Assembly (NCBI GenBank): GCA_016858145.1
Contig: JAEHOE010000021.1
Location: 310,001 to 374,000, forward strand
Reading direction: 5' to 3'
Source: Edaphochlamys debaryana
Taxonomy: Eukaryota; Chlorophyta; Chlorophyceae; Chlamydomonadales
DNA: 64,000 bases
This document shows, in pieces, positions 11,738 through 23,892 of the stretch. Made by a program: the position numbers and the translations under genes. How positions within the stretch are numbered: position 1 is the first letter of the stretch; the number at the start of each line of letters is the position of its first letter. The notes under the pieces are model-generated. The model saw nothing but the letters and a program-made list of their open reading frames with translations. It searched no databases and was not told the DNA's origin.

Positions 11738-12690
11738 GCGGCCCCGAGCCGCTTGCGCGCTGCTACTGGGGGTGACGGCTGACGTGGAGGAGGACGAGTA
11801 GGCGGATCGGGGATCGGGATCGGGATGGATATGAGGGTAGGTCCGCTCCTGGTTAGCGCTAGGGAAAAGCCTTGGGGCACAACGCGGAGAGGACGACCCT
11901 GGCCCGGGCGGGGGGCAGGCGATTTCGGCGGTTTGCCTTGGCAGGGCCGGGCAGGACGCGTTCATGAGGGGGATAGGGGGCTGGAGAATGGGGGTGTGGC
12001 AAGGGACGGTGGTGGGTGATGAGTGGGAGCTGCTGGATGCTGTGGTAGATGTCTGGGGGAGGGCGTGGGGGTAGGGGGTGGGCCGGGGTTCTTGGGTGAG
12101 GGGGTGATGAGGCAGGTTGAGGAGGGTACCGAGTTAGGGGTTTGGGGGAGGTGACGGGCCGCAGCAGTGGAGCACCAGCGCCCTCGCGCATCCATCCACC
12201 TCGCTCCAGCCAGGCAGGACGCCGCCAGAATCTACCAAAGTGTTGCCGTATGAAGTGTTGCCGCACGATGCTCTGCTGCCGTACGAGATGTTGCACACTA
12301 CTTCATTCGATGTCGGGCGGCAGCAGGCCCTGCGTGGACAGGGGCGAGGCGGAGGTCAGATGGGGCTCGACTTGATGTATGGTACAAAGGAGGTGTGCTT
12401 TCGCCGTGCCCGCGCCACCGTGCTTTCCCTGGCCCTGCCTTGGCGGCCCTGTGCTCGACTGGAGACTCGGAGCCTCCCTAGCCTCCCGGTGTCCTTCTCT
12501 TGCCTCAGTCGTACCGTTGGTGGCAGCAGCAGGGCAGTTGTCACAACACCGGGGCTGGCAGGCTCCAGTGCCCGGTCCGTCCCGGGCTGTGCTGGCCCGT
12601 CACCGTTGGCTAGTGCGCCCCCGCTGCTGAACGCCCCGCCAGTGCTATAGCGTTACTGACCCTTGGGACTCCCGAGCTTGCCGGGGACAG

Positions 12691-12717
12691 GCGCTTCCCC
12701 CTTGAAGGGGGAAGCGC
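12691..12717. repeat. 27-nt near-perfect palindrome (hairpin)
   Basis: Arms GCGCTTCCCCCTT and AAGGGGGAAGCGC are exact reverse complements (13 bp each) around a single G. It lies about 950 bases past the RSP6 stop. It could form a tight RNA hairpin or cruciform; a role in ending the RSP6 transcript is speculative. Confidence 0.85.
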
Positions 12718-13500
12718 GTGGCGGAGGTCCACGTGTCCATCATGACCCATGCGTACGGCACTGCATTGAACCCTGGGTGGGCGGGTACGGGTGACAGGGG
12801 GAGGGTGTATGTGGGCCGTTATCTAACGGTGAGGGCCCCGCAGTACCTTGGAGCTCCCTAGCTAGCCCCATCTTCCTGTGGCGGACGCGCCTCTTCCGCC
12901 AACCGACCATCCGCCCTGCCCCCCATCCCCTATGCCCCTTCCCTGCACATAGCTCCCGCCCCCCCGCCCCACCCACCCTCCCCACCCCCCTCACCCAGGC
13001 ACCTGTACAGTGGGTCGCTTCTTCGGTCCGCCGGGCCCACCTCCAACAGCCCCGCCCGCGTCAGCACCGCCAACAGGTAGGCGTCCCCCAGCACCGCGCT
13101 ATGGCAGGCTCTTCGGGCTACCGCACCAGTACGTTGATGTCCTCCAACCCGGTACCACCGCCTCCACGCAAGCCACACTACTGCCGTTGGCGTTAGGGAG
13201 GCACCACGCGGACGGCGCATCCGCGGCGGATCCGATGGGCCTGACAGCAACAGATGCACCGGCGGCGGCGGCGGCGGCTACGGCGGAGTCCCGGAAGCGT
13301 TGACGGCGGCCGCCGCTGGGCCAGCCGCCGCCAGAGTCACGAGCGAGCGCCGCCGCCAACGCCTATGCCGCCGATCCCGCACGGCGCGCTGCGCTGCAGC
13401 GCTGGGTTTGGCCGCGCGCGGGACCGTGGGACCGCCATGCGGCGCGGCTCCGACACCGCCACTGGTAACTGCTTGGAATGCCTTGGGGACCAGGGTTGCC

Positions 13501-13900
13501 GATACGTATCAGTCGTATTGATACGGATACGTATTAATACGGATACGGCCTCTCGCTGCCGTATTAATACTGCATGCGGCGCGGGGATACCGGCCGGGCA
13601 GCCGGGGGCCGGCGGAGGGGGGGGGGGGTAACGTGGGGTGCTGGGGTGCGTCGGTCGGCAGCTCAGCTCAGCCCAGTCGTCCGTTCCGCCGTAGCCGATG
13701 CCCTACGCATTCCCTGCGCTTCTACGTGAACGCGGAGCGCATTCGCTCGTGCACAAGGCGGCACATGGGCTGCCGTACGCTGCCGTATTAGTACGGCTGG
13801 GCGCCGCCATGTTGAAGCCGTGTAAAGCCGTATTAGCGGCGAGGGGGCCGTATTGCGTTTACTACGCGTACTGGCACTGGGGGCTGCCGTATTGTGCAAC
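13501..13900. repeat. Cluster of CCGTATT / ATACGG motifs
   Basis: At least five CCGTATT copies occur between about 13557 and 13895, with the palindromes GATACGTATC (13501-13510), CGTATTAATACG (13530-13541) and GTATTAATAC (13561-13570). The AT-rich motifs stand out from the GC-rich surroundings. They may be the remnant of a small transposon or satellite; no termini were defined. Confidence 0.6.
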
Positions 13901-14170
13901 CCTGTTGGGGACCCAAGTCCCCCTAAGCGCCGTAGAGTTGCTGCCAACCGAGGGGCAGCTGCGGCTTGCGCTGAGCGCGCCCACCCCCCGCCGATCGAGT
14001 CTTGAGGCAGGTGGGGGCCGAGGTGCGGGAGGCTGCAGGGAGGAAGCCATGCTTGCGCAGTGGCAGTGCCATGTGCAGCAGGGCGCTGTGCAAGTGGGCA
14101 GCACTGAGTGCTGCTCAAGTTTGCATGACAACGCGCTGCCCCGATAATCCCGACCTCAGGTCGGTGCGCA

Positions 14171-14188
14171 GGCTGCGCATGCGCAGCC
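14171..14188. repeat. 18-bp perfect palindrome
   Basis: GGCTGCGCATGCGCAGCC equals its own reverse complement. It lies 40 bases from a second 18-bp palindrome. Confidence 0.85.
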
Positions 14189-14227
14189 GGCTGTGAAAGT
14201 CCTCCCAGCCGTCTCCCATCGAAGGAA

Positions 14228-14245
14228 CAAAAGAGCGCTCTTTTG
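14228..14245. repeat. 18-bp perfect palindrome
   Basis: CAAAAGAGCGCTCTTTTG equals its own reverse complement. A dimeric DNA-binding site or element terminus is possible; the function is unknown. Confidence 0.85.
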
Positions 14246-15252
14246 GCGTGTGGCCGCTGGCCGGTGTTGTCATCATGGGCTTGAGGGAAAGTACGAGTGA
14301 CTGCGTGTGGCTGGGCGGCGAGGGATTATGAATGCACCATGGCACCCGCACGGCGGTTCCGCCCCCGCACTTCCCCTTGAGCGCTTCCCCATGCCAGCAC
14401 ACGCACGGGTCTGCCCTGCCTCCGCCAAAATGCCGCGGAGCCGGCTCACCTACCGTACGCCCAACGGCTTGCTCTAGGGCGGCGCGTGCATCCCTTGTGG
14501 TCACGTCCTTCGCGCGCCACCCTCTTTTTTTAGCTATTCACATTCGCCGCCGCCCGCTAATAACCTTCCCGCACCGTACTGCTCGCCTCCTCTCATACTT
14601 AAAATGATACGCCCCCAGCAGGGGGCTTGTGTTAGGAATGACGCGTTACAGGGTCGCGGCCAGCGGGCAGACGAGCCGTAAGAGGCCAACCACCACCAAC
14701 CGCCGAAGAATGGCAAAGGGGGGCGTGGCAGGTGTGGGCTAGCACACGCCCCCACCGCGCGCGGTTCTGGGATATCTCGCGTCGCCCTCTCGTGGCTTGC
14801 TCGCTCGTAGGGCCAGATCTATCTTGAGAACTCACCAGCCAGCACACAGCAGACAGCTCGCACTACTTGGCTCCCAGTCATGAGTCTGCTCTTGTGCGTT
14901 TGCTGACTCAAATAAGCCCCTCGAGATAGAGAAGCTCGTGGCCCTCCCTCGAGAGAAGCTCATGGATGGCCAGCGGGGGACAAAGTCTGTGTCGATCTGC
15001 GGCCGGCTGCTGCCCCCGCAGCATAGGCCATAATTATCACCTAGCAACGTACCAAACCGCATCGTTAAGCACACAATAACGCGCTTCAACAAATATAAGT
15101 TCCAACAGTACTCGCTCTCTTCGTTCCGACGTCACCATCCACGCACCATGCAGTTGCAGTCTTGCAGCCAGCCAGGTCCAGGCCCGGGTAGCCAAGGGCG
15201 CGCGTCCATCCAGGCCCAGGCCCATAGTTCATCATGCATACGAGTCGTTCAT

Positions 15253-15257
15253 TTACA
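15253..15257 (-). terminator. Putative TGTAA polyadenylation signal of the receptor kinase
   Basis: TTACA on the plus strand lies 37 bases beyond the kinase stop codon, giving a very short 3' UTR. Confidence 0.45.
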
Positions 15258-15293
15258 ATCGTTACTGTTGGCGCTCTAGGCCTGAAGGATGCC

Positions 15294-18200
15294 CTATGAC
15301 GCAGCTAACGTGGCGGGTGCCGCTGCGCCCTCCGGAGCGAGCACGAGGCTTACTCCCGGCGGGCGCCCTGTCTCGGCGGCCCCCGGCTGCCCCTGGGCTG
15401 CCGCCCCTGGCCCTGCCGGCCCCTTTGCGGCGGTCTCGCCGCTTCGCTGTGCTGCCGCGAGGTCTCCACGCCCCGATCCCGCCGATCCATGAGGAGGCGT
15501 CCCGCCTTGCCGCGTCAGCCCGGGCTGGGGCAGCAGTGACCCCTGCGCCTGCCACATCGCCTCCTCCTGCCGCCGCAAGGCGGCCTGCAGGCCTTCCAAC
15601 GCCTCCACCACCTGTGTGGCGGATGGCCGGTTGATGGGCTGGCGCTGCAGGCAGCGCAGCGTGATGTCTCGGTAGGGCTCGGGGCAGGCGGGCGGGAATA
15701 CGGGGAAGTTGGTGCAGTAGCGCGGGCCCTGCGAAGGTGGGCGGAGGAAAATCAGGCAGGCTCAAGCGCCTCGGACACAGCGAGGCAAGCAACGCTTCAG
15801 AATACCGCATCTGAACCACCGTCAGAATGTACCAACCTCTCGAGTGTTGAGGCCCGCCCTCCGGCCGTGGTAGAGCTCCCAGAGGATGACCCCCAGCGAG
15901 AAGATGTCGGCGGCCTGGCCGACATGGCCCTGAGGTACATGAGGTGTACAGGGATCACGGATTCACGGTCCAAGTCAGATCCCTCCCCGTCAGTAACCCA
16001 GACCTCATGCTTTGACTCAATACCTGATGCTGTCTACGCTGCCGAGGAGCTTCATGAGGAAACAGGGAACTTGCTCGCTAGGGGCCATATACCTCAAGTA
16101 GCTGACGAGGAGGCAACTCTTTGATGGAGCTCGCGAGGGTCTGTCACACACGTGGCGCACCTTGAGGATTACCGACGGGCAGATGTAGAACATGGTGCCC
16201 ATGCGCAGGTTGGACATGTGGGTCCGGTTGTCGGGGAGCATCAGGCTGCGGAGGGGCAAGGCATTATTGCAATGAGCTCTGAGGTCATGAGGCCCTCCCT
16301 CGGAGGTGCGCGGCAAGGGGCGATGGTGGGTTACCGCCACGTGTTTCAGGCCAGGCTCGTCCATCCATGCGCCGTACACCCCCGGAGGCACACAGTACAG
16401 CAAGTCAGGGGCCGTCCGTACCTGAGCCCAAAGTCTGCCACCTTGACAGTGAAGCCCGAGGGCTCGGCGGGGTCCCGCCGCAGCAGCACGTTGTTGGGGT
16501 TGAGGTCGGCGTGGATGATGCGTTTGGAGTGGAGGTGCACCAGGGCGCGCGCAATGCCCAGGCCCAGGGGGACCACGGCGGTCTGGGGTGCAGCGCGAGG
16601 GAGTCAGGGAAGTCAGGGGCCAGGCAAGCAGACTGCCTGTCAGGGCGAGCCGGCTAGGGCTGAGCGATCAATGGCCGTGTGTGTTTCACAGAGGGCTCAA
16701 TGGAAGAATGAAGCCAAGGGGACCGCTGAAGCACTAGATGCACCCAGCCAACTCAGCGGGTCGTGCCAAGCCACATGGCACCCTGCCCCGTTCCGTCCCG
16801 CTCAGTGCCCTGCCCCCCGCTCGATCGCTCGCCCCACCAGGTTGACCACCCCCGGCGCCAGCCACATGGAGCGGTTGCCGTACAGCCCCGTCAGCGGCCC
16901 TCCGTCGGCGAACTCCTGGATGATGTACAGCCGCCAGTCCTGACAGGGGCGAGAGGAAAGGGAAGGGCAGCAGGTGCAGACTTACGCCACTGCGGTCGAA
17001 CAATGAGGGCTGGGCCTAGTCATGGCTCGCCGTTTTAGCAACCTCCCTACCTACGTTACGCTTGACCCCGATCCCCTGCCCACCCCACCATGAACATGGA
17101 GGGGTTGGCCGCCAGCCCCTTCCCCAAGCCCGCCGCCGCCGCCTCGGCCCCCGAGCTCGCCAGGGGCCCTCCGATGGGCTGGAGCTCGCTGGCGTACGTG
17201 GCCTGGGAGGGAGGTGGGTGGGGCAGGGTGGATGGAGGTGGGTGGGAATGAAGGAAGGCATGGGAGGAGGCGGAGGCCGTGCGGGACCGGCCACAGCGGC
17301 TCAAAGAGGCTGAAAGCGCCCAACCATCCGAGCCGGAATGCCAGATCGGTTGCGGCCGTGCGCCCACGTCGCTTACGATGATGTTGGGGTGGCTGATGTT
17401 CTGACACAGCGCCGCCTCCTGCAGCGCGCGCTTGCGGCTCTCCTGGTTGGCTGATATGACCAGGACCTTGATGGCCACGGGCAGGCCCTGCCAGGTGCCT
17501 GCAAGAGGGGGCAGCAGCGGGAGAATGAGGGGTAAAGCGTGTGTGTATGGGCAGGAACTGCCAGGTGCCTTTCGGGGAGAGGCGGGGCAGGTACGGTGAT
17601 GGGTGGTAACGCCATGGCCCTCTTGTCACATCGGCAACGTATAGGCCACGAGCCGCAAAGCCCCCACAGATGGCCTCCAGAGCCTCGGCCTTGCGCGCTG
17701 GGAACGAAGTCTGTAGACCTCCCGAGGTGCCCCCTGATCGCCACGGTTGTTGTTCCCCTCCTCAGCGCAGAGCTACCGCTTACCCTTGTAGACCGTGCCG
17801 AAGCTCCCATGGCCTGCAGGGGCGGACAAGAGAGAGAGCATGGGTGGCAAAGGGTCAGGCGCGCAACGGTGCGCTAGACGCAAGCGCCTCATTAATGGTT
17901 GCCCCAGGGCCCGTGCCGCTGCCTCCGCAACCCCTCCGCTGGGCCCACCTTGCCCCCCCGCCTCTCACCCAGCACGCCCTCAAGCACCACCGTCACATCC
18001 TTGACCGTGTTCCGGAACTCCTGCCCCAGCCGCCCCAGCTCCTCCATCACGTCCGCGGGCGACCGCGCGGGCCGCCGGCTGCCATTATCAGCAGCCCCAG
18101 CCACGCCGGGTACACCCGCGCCTGCGCCCGCGCCCGCCGACCCGGCCCCGTGCGGCGCGTTATCGCCGCCCGCGCCCGCGGCAATTTTCGTCCCGTTCAC

Positions 18201-21200
18201 GCCACCGCCGGCGGCCGCTGCCCCCGGCTCGGCCGTCTCGTGCTGTTGCAGCTGGGCTGCGACCGGGATCTTGCGGGGCGTGGGCGTGCAGCGGCTGAAG
18301 GTGATCGTGCTGTGCGGCCCGCCCCCTGCCGCCGCCGCCTGGCTCTTGTTCACCAAGGCGCTGCCACCAGTCGTCAAGGGGGGCGCCTCCGTGCCTGCGC
18401 CGCCATTCCCCAGGGGCAGCTCTTGGGGGCTGGACAAGGACGCTGCGGCCGTATCCGAGCTCTCCCCCGCGTCCTCCCGCCCGTTGGGGTCAGCGCCCTC
18501 GGGCAGGGCCGGCAGCCCCTGCACGTCGTCCGGGTCCCCTATGTCGTCCTGTGGGTGGGAAGCGATGCGTCATCAAAGCCCCGGCTTACTCAGCCACAGG
18601 TACGAACGTACGGACGTGGACGAGCATGTACAGGCGACGAGACCCAGGAGGCACGACGAGCCCCGTACATATATACAGGAGTCCTCCCGGACCGCCTCAC
18701 CGTCTCGTCGTGCGCCTCCGCCTGCCACTCGGGCAGCTCCTTGCCCTCCTCCACGCCCATGAACACGCCCCCGTCGCTGCCCTGCACGCCGCCCGCCAGG
18801 CCCTTGTAGGCGGGAGCGCCGGCCAGGGCGCCGCCCTTGGCCCCGGCCCCCTGGTGGCGGCGGTGGCGGTGCCACATGGCGAGGGCCGCCAGGGCGCCAA
18901 GCACGAACACGGTGGGGACCACCACGGCGGGGACGATCTGGGGCAAACGCGGTACAGACGAGGCAGGTGGGGCGCGTGCGCGTTGAAGCCTTGGGGTTCA
19001 GCGGGGTGTACCGCCCTAGCTGCTGGTACCGGGAGCGGCCCAAGGCTTGTGAGGAGGCAAGCGCACCGCCGGTACCCGTAGCGTGGAGCAACGACAAACT
19101 GCCGGGGCACAGTTGTGGAACGGGGCCCCGCGCTCGGCCCCGATACAAGTGCAGTCTGCAACACTCGGAGGACGACCGGGGACCAAGGGGGCCAATGCCT
19201 CACCACGGCCGCTTGGTTGGTCCCTGCAGACGAGCCCGAGTTAGTGCCGGCCTGCAGGGGTCACACAGGCATGGGAGCGCAGGGGTCAGATGCCAGGTCA
19301 ACGTGCAGCTGAGCGCGCGATCGGCCCCAGGCTGTGGAGAGCCTTGCCGTACACCCAACACGTACATACGCCCAACGTGCAGTCACACACAGCACAGTCG
19401 GACATGCGGTGCGGCGGCAACGCACCTGGCTGCTGCTGTTGGCCCTCTTGGCGGCCGCGACCGTCTCCAGCGTCAGGGTCACGCACTCGGTGGCGGTGCG
19501 GACCTGAAGGCACTCCGATGGCACCAGGTAGTCTGGCGGGCGGCGGGGTGGTAGCGCGGGGGCATTGATGACAGCATTTTCCAAGACAAGAGTAGGACCA
19601 GAAGTGGGTAGATTGGCAGGGCATGAGCAGCCCGTGCGTGCCGATACGGGATCCCCAGGTCCAGCATTATTTCGGCCGACCAGCACAGCAACGAGAGACT
19701 GAAGCCCACGGCCCTCCGCCCACGCACCGACGAGGTAGTAGCAGTCGTGGGCCTCCAACAGGTTGCCCCCAAACTCGAGGCCCTGGAAGGCCAGCGAGCT
19801 GAGGAGATAGAGGAGGGATAGGGACAGGGACAGGGACATGGCACAGAAGTGTGGCGGTGGTCAGCACGATAGGGAATGGCTGGCACGCGCAGCGCTCGCT
19901 TCGTTCCACGTGCCTGACACCTGCGTGTAATGGGCCGGCGTTCAGCCGTGCGCACAGGATGAGGTTCTGCCTCCTGACTACCTCCCATGACAGGAAACCC
20001 CTCCACCACACCCACCTGTCTGGCGGTACCGGCGTCACAAAGTTAGCCATGAGCACGTAGCTCGTCCAGGTTCGGTTACCGGTGGTGGTTGCGAGCTTCA
20101 GGGCGGTGTTGTTGACCAGGCTCACGACCTGCTGGCCCCCGCCCGGCCGCGGCGCCTGGGTCATTGCCACGTAGGCCAGCTGGGAAGAGCAGGGGAGGGC
20201 GGGAATGGGGGTAGTGGGGTCAGAGGCAGGGCGGGGAGGGGCCGCGGGGAGGGGCCGGCCCCATCGCGTGCTCTCCCTCTTCCAGTCGACCCACATTGCG
20301 CTAATCATCCAACCTGATCTCATCCCCCAGGCCGCCGCCCCATGCCTCAGGCCACACCCACGGGTACACCCGGAGCACCATCACACCCACGAAGGGGGGG
20401 CCTCGTCACTCCGAGGACAGACGACCCGACCCACATCAGCACCCGCGCGGCCCTGCCTCCCAAGATGCGCCGAGCACTGTCTCAGACCTGCGTCTGGTCC
20501 AGAGTCCTGCGTGGCTGCATGCATGTGCCCTACCTCCCAGTCCCATCTACCACAGGCGCCAGATCGCTAACACGGCGTGCGCCCCTCTCCCCTGGTCTGG
20601 GGCGCCTATGCACCGAGGGTGCCGTCCCGGGGTCCCCCCGAAGGCCGCCTCCCGCTTACCCACCCACCCACCCAGCAACCCCACGCACGCACCTGGTTGG
20701 GGATGCCCGCCACTCTGTGGTTGAGGCAGCTGATGAAGACCAGGGAGCAGCCGTCGCACTGGCGCACGGGCCGGAACTGCAGCCCCACGAGAGGGTGGCT
20801 CACGAAGACCTGCGGGCGAGGCAGACGGAGGTTGGGGGGAGGGGCGCCAGCAGGCGGGCGCTTAGCTAGAGGTGGAGGCACCCGGAGCGGAGGGACAGCG
20901 GATGCGCTAGCGTCCATGGAGGGCGAGGCAATCAGGCCCCGACCCACATCGGTGTTCGCACATGTGCGCGTTCAGTAGGTTAAAGGGCCTACCGTGCCCG
21001 CACCGTACCCCGGCCGCCCGCATCGCCGCTCGGCTGCAAAGGCCTACTGAGCAACATCCCCGCCTCCTGGACCCGAGCCAACGCCTAGGAAGGTCAGTGC
21101 GCCCCTCGTCCCCGACCCACATCGAGCCTCCCAGCCAGAGGTGGTTCGGCCCGCATGCAAACCGGTACACCCCACCCCACCCCAGCCCCATGTCTCACGT

Positions 21201-23892
21201 CTACGCCCACGAAGGTCAGGGCGAACCCCTTGCCCATGGACACGGCAGCCAACTGCGGCGGCGGGGGGAGGGGGAAGGGGGCATGCGTGTAAGTCGGGGT
21301 TGTTTTTTGGAGGCTTGGTTCGGACGGCGCCTTAACGCAACACAGGCCCGGCTGCAGCCCAGCCGTCCCTGGCGTGCCCTCTTCAGGTCCCGCCTTGGGT
21401 CAACCCATGCCAGCAGTTTGCCGGTCCTCCGACGCAGCATTCCGATCCGTACGTACCTGCGTGTTCCAATCGATGGTGGCGTACACGTGGTGCTCCAGGA
21501 GCGCCCTCGTGGCCCGCACCATTACGTCACGCTGCACGTCAGCCGGCTGGCCCCACTCGCTCGCATTGGGAATGACTAATGTTCCGTTGACAAGGACCTG
21601 CGTGACGCCGGGGTCCGCGAGGGCTGCCCAAAACTGCTGTGGCGTGGCCACGAGGCGAGTGCCAGGGGCATCGTCGTCGAAAGGTGCCAGGGCCAGAGAG
21701 CCCATGTACGCGCTCGCCTCTCTGCCCGCCGCCACGTCAGCTAGGAGCTGACTAAGACATTCGTCAGCTGGACGAGCGGCGAGGCACGCTAAGGGAAGCG
21801 TGTAGTCTGTCCGGCGTGGGAAGGTGGGGGTTGAGGGTTCGGTTGGAGGAGGATGGACAGAGGGCCAACACAGAGGGTGGGCTGAGACAGACTGAACGGA
21901 TGAGGGCCGGTGGCTGCGGTTTTGATCGTCTCTCCGCACCTGCCCGCCCACCCACCAACCGCCCGCCAGATCCTGACATGGCACCCACCCGCCAGGTACA
22001 GGGTGTCGTACGCCTGCATGGTGTAGCCCCCGAACGCCGCACCGGGGGCGCTGCAGCGGGGAAGGTGGATGGGGGGGATGGGCATGGGGCCAAGCACGGG
22101 AGTCCAGGGCAGGTGCGTTCGGCTCTCTGCTGGCGGTCTTGCGGTATCGAGCCTCGGTCCAGCCCCTTACGTCTGGCCCCGCCCTCACCTCTCCACCGGT
22201 ATCGCGGCTGAGAAGTTGGAGAGCCGCACATACTGCGTGACCCACAGCGGCCGCGGGCGGGCCGTGGTGGAGATGCTCAGGTGCTGGGAGCCCGCGGCGC
22301 TTGCGAGGGAGACCTCCTGTGCCCCACCCTCCGGTCGGGGCAGGGCCGCTAGTGCCGCATGTGTAGCCTGCGAGTGTGCAGAGGCGAGGGGGCCTGCTTT
22401 AGTAAACCTGGAAAGGCATGCTGCACTAGGGCTGCATTTAGGGTTGCACCCAAGGGTGAGAATGTGAGGAGGCGTGCAGAGCGGGGCGCTGGACGGGAGG
22501 CTGCCACGAGCAGGCCATGTCGCAATGGCATGCCCCCCTCCGCCCCCTTCCCCTGCCGTACCGCGTACGGCATGTCCACCAGGCGGTGCAGCAGGCAGCC
22601 CTGGAAGACCAGGGCGCAGCCGTTGCACTGCGCCAGGGGCCGGAAGGCGGTCCCAAGCGAGGCGTGGCTCGTCACCACCTGAGCCAGGAAGGACAAGGGA
22701 TAGGGGTTTTGGCAAGAGCAAGAGCATGATGGCCTGTACTTTCCCCGGCTCCCGGCCCACATCGCCACCCCTTAGATAACAGTCAGTATGATATTTCGGG
22801 GTCTCCCATTACGTGCCCCACCGACCCACATCGCCGCCCCTCCGATAACAGACAGTACGGTATGATGTTTCGGGGTCCCCAGGCACTTGCGCCACCGACC
22901 CACATCGCCGCCCCTCGGTGCCGGCTGCCAAACCATGTGCCCAACCAATCACCCCGGCGCCCCCCCTCCGGAACTGATTACGCCACTAACCTCGATGCCA
23001 ATGAAAGTCAAAGTCACGCCCTGCGGTTTCGGTTTCGGTGCATGGGAAGATGAAGGAGCGTGGGGGTTTAGTAGAGGGTTGAGGGTTCGTTATTGCTGGT
23101 TCACGCAGGCTGCCCCAGGCCGCAGTCGAAAACCCTTCAAGGCACAAGCAAGGCCTACAAACCATGTTACTTCGCGCCTCCTTCACTTGGCATGCCCCGA
23201 CCAAGGCCTTGCACCATGGTTCCTCGAGAGACCCGCCCCGCCGGCGGGTGCCCCGGGAGCCCACGGTCAAAGGTTGGGTTTGGGTTTGGCAAAGCACCCC
23301 TGCACCCCACCCACCTGCCCGAGGGCTAAGAGCACAACCTGCGTGGATACAGAGGCAGGGGGGGCATTCGCAACAAGTGTAAGAAAGCAGACTCGGCGCA
23401 AGAGGGCAGCTGAGCTGCAATCACCCCCAAACTGACGTCCAGGCCCGTCCGAGAGAGTTTGCCTCCCGTTTTGTTGCTCAGGTCCGTGCTTTGGCTCGCC
23501 GGGAAAAGCCAGGTGCAGTCACACACGCTGCCAATGTTCTTCTGCCAGCATTCGGGACTTACCGCGTTTCCGAAATCAATTGTAGCATAGAGCTTCTGCG
23601 CCAGCAGCGCACTGCTAGCGCGGATGACAACGCTCCGCTGAACATCTACTGTAGAGCCCCACGCGGTGGGGCCGAGCTTGATGCCAGACGTGCTGTTTGC
23701 TACGATAACCTCCGTCACGTTGGGGTTGGAAAGCGCGAGACGCAAGTCGTCCGCCGTGAGAACATGCGTCACGAGCCCGGTTGCGCCACCACCGGCGAGG
23801 TCTAGCGTATTGTCAGCTCTAGTAAGCTGCGGCACTGCTGTGATGCTAAAAAGCAAGCACAGCTGTAATAAACGCTGGCGAGCTGAAAGCAT
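15294..23892 (-). CDS. Receptor-like TKL protein kinase with duplicated ectodomain
   Basis: Twenty-one minus-strand exons join without a break to 1,179 residues: 23892-23563, 23020-22991, 22678-22562, 22367-22189, 22050-21989, 21806-21457, 21252-21199, 20809-20693, 20179-20016, 19798-19728, 19532-19426, 18937-18701, 18548-17969, 17813-17784, 17498-17377, 17202-17089, 16939-16838, 16582-16422, 16245-16161, 15929-15837, 15728-15294. A signal peptide (1-26) precedes two ectodomain repeats (about 27-239 and 240-491) with repeated DVQR, YATID and CNGCALVF / CDGCSLVF motifs. One membrane span follows (528-549), then an Ala/Gly-rich linker and a C-terminal kinase. The kinase has a Gly loop GHGSFGTVYKG (800-810), Lys820 in VAIK and DFG at 972-974. 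The catalytic loop reads HADLNPNN (946-953) and APE reads CPS, so it is atypical. The ligand and substrate are unknown; the ectodomain matches no family I can name. Confidence 0.85.
22756..22912. repeat. Short tandem repeat in a receptor-kinase intron
   Basis: Three copies of CCCACATCGCC start at 22756, 22825 and 22899 (spacing 69 and 74 bases). The segments between them share GATAACAG and TTTCGGGGTC. All lie in the intron between exons 2 and 3 of the kinase gene. Confidence 0.75.

Larger units (their letters stand above)
11738..15293. other. Intergenic gap, palindrome- and repeat-rich
   Basis: This gap separates RSP6 (+) from the receptor kinase (-), two convergent genes. It contains G-rich low-complexity DNA (about 11800-12150), a short degenerate 15-bp repeat with TGCCGTA and TGCCGCA cores (about 12240-12295), three long perfect palindromes and the CCGTATT cluster listed separately. 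The minus strand of 12930-13259 has an open frame with a vaguely protein-like stretch (ARRACHSAVLGDAYLLAVLT), but I could not tie it to a gene. No transposase or reverse transcriptase motif was seen. Confidence 0.5.

Noticed and set aside
12930..13259. Minus-strand frame with HSAVLGDAYLLAV, reminiscent of a DEDDh exonuclease end motif
   Set aside because: It is a single short match without the other exonuclease motifs or exons, in repeat-rich DNA. Too weak to call.
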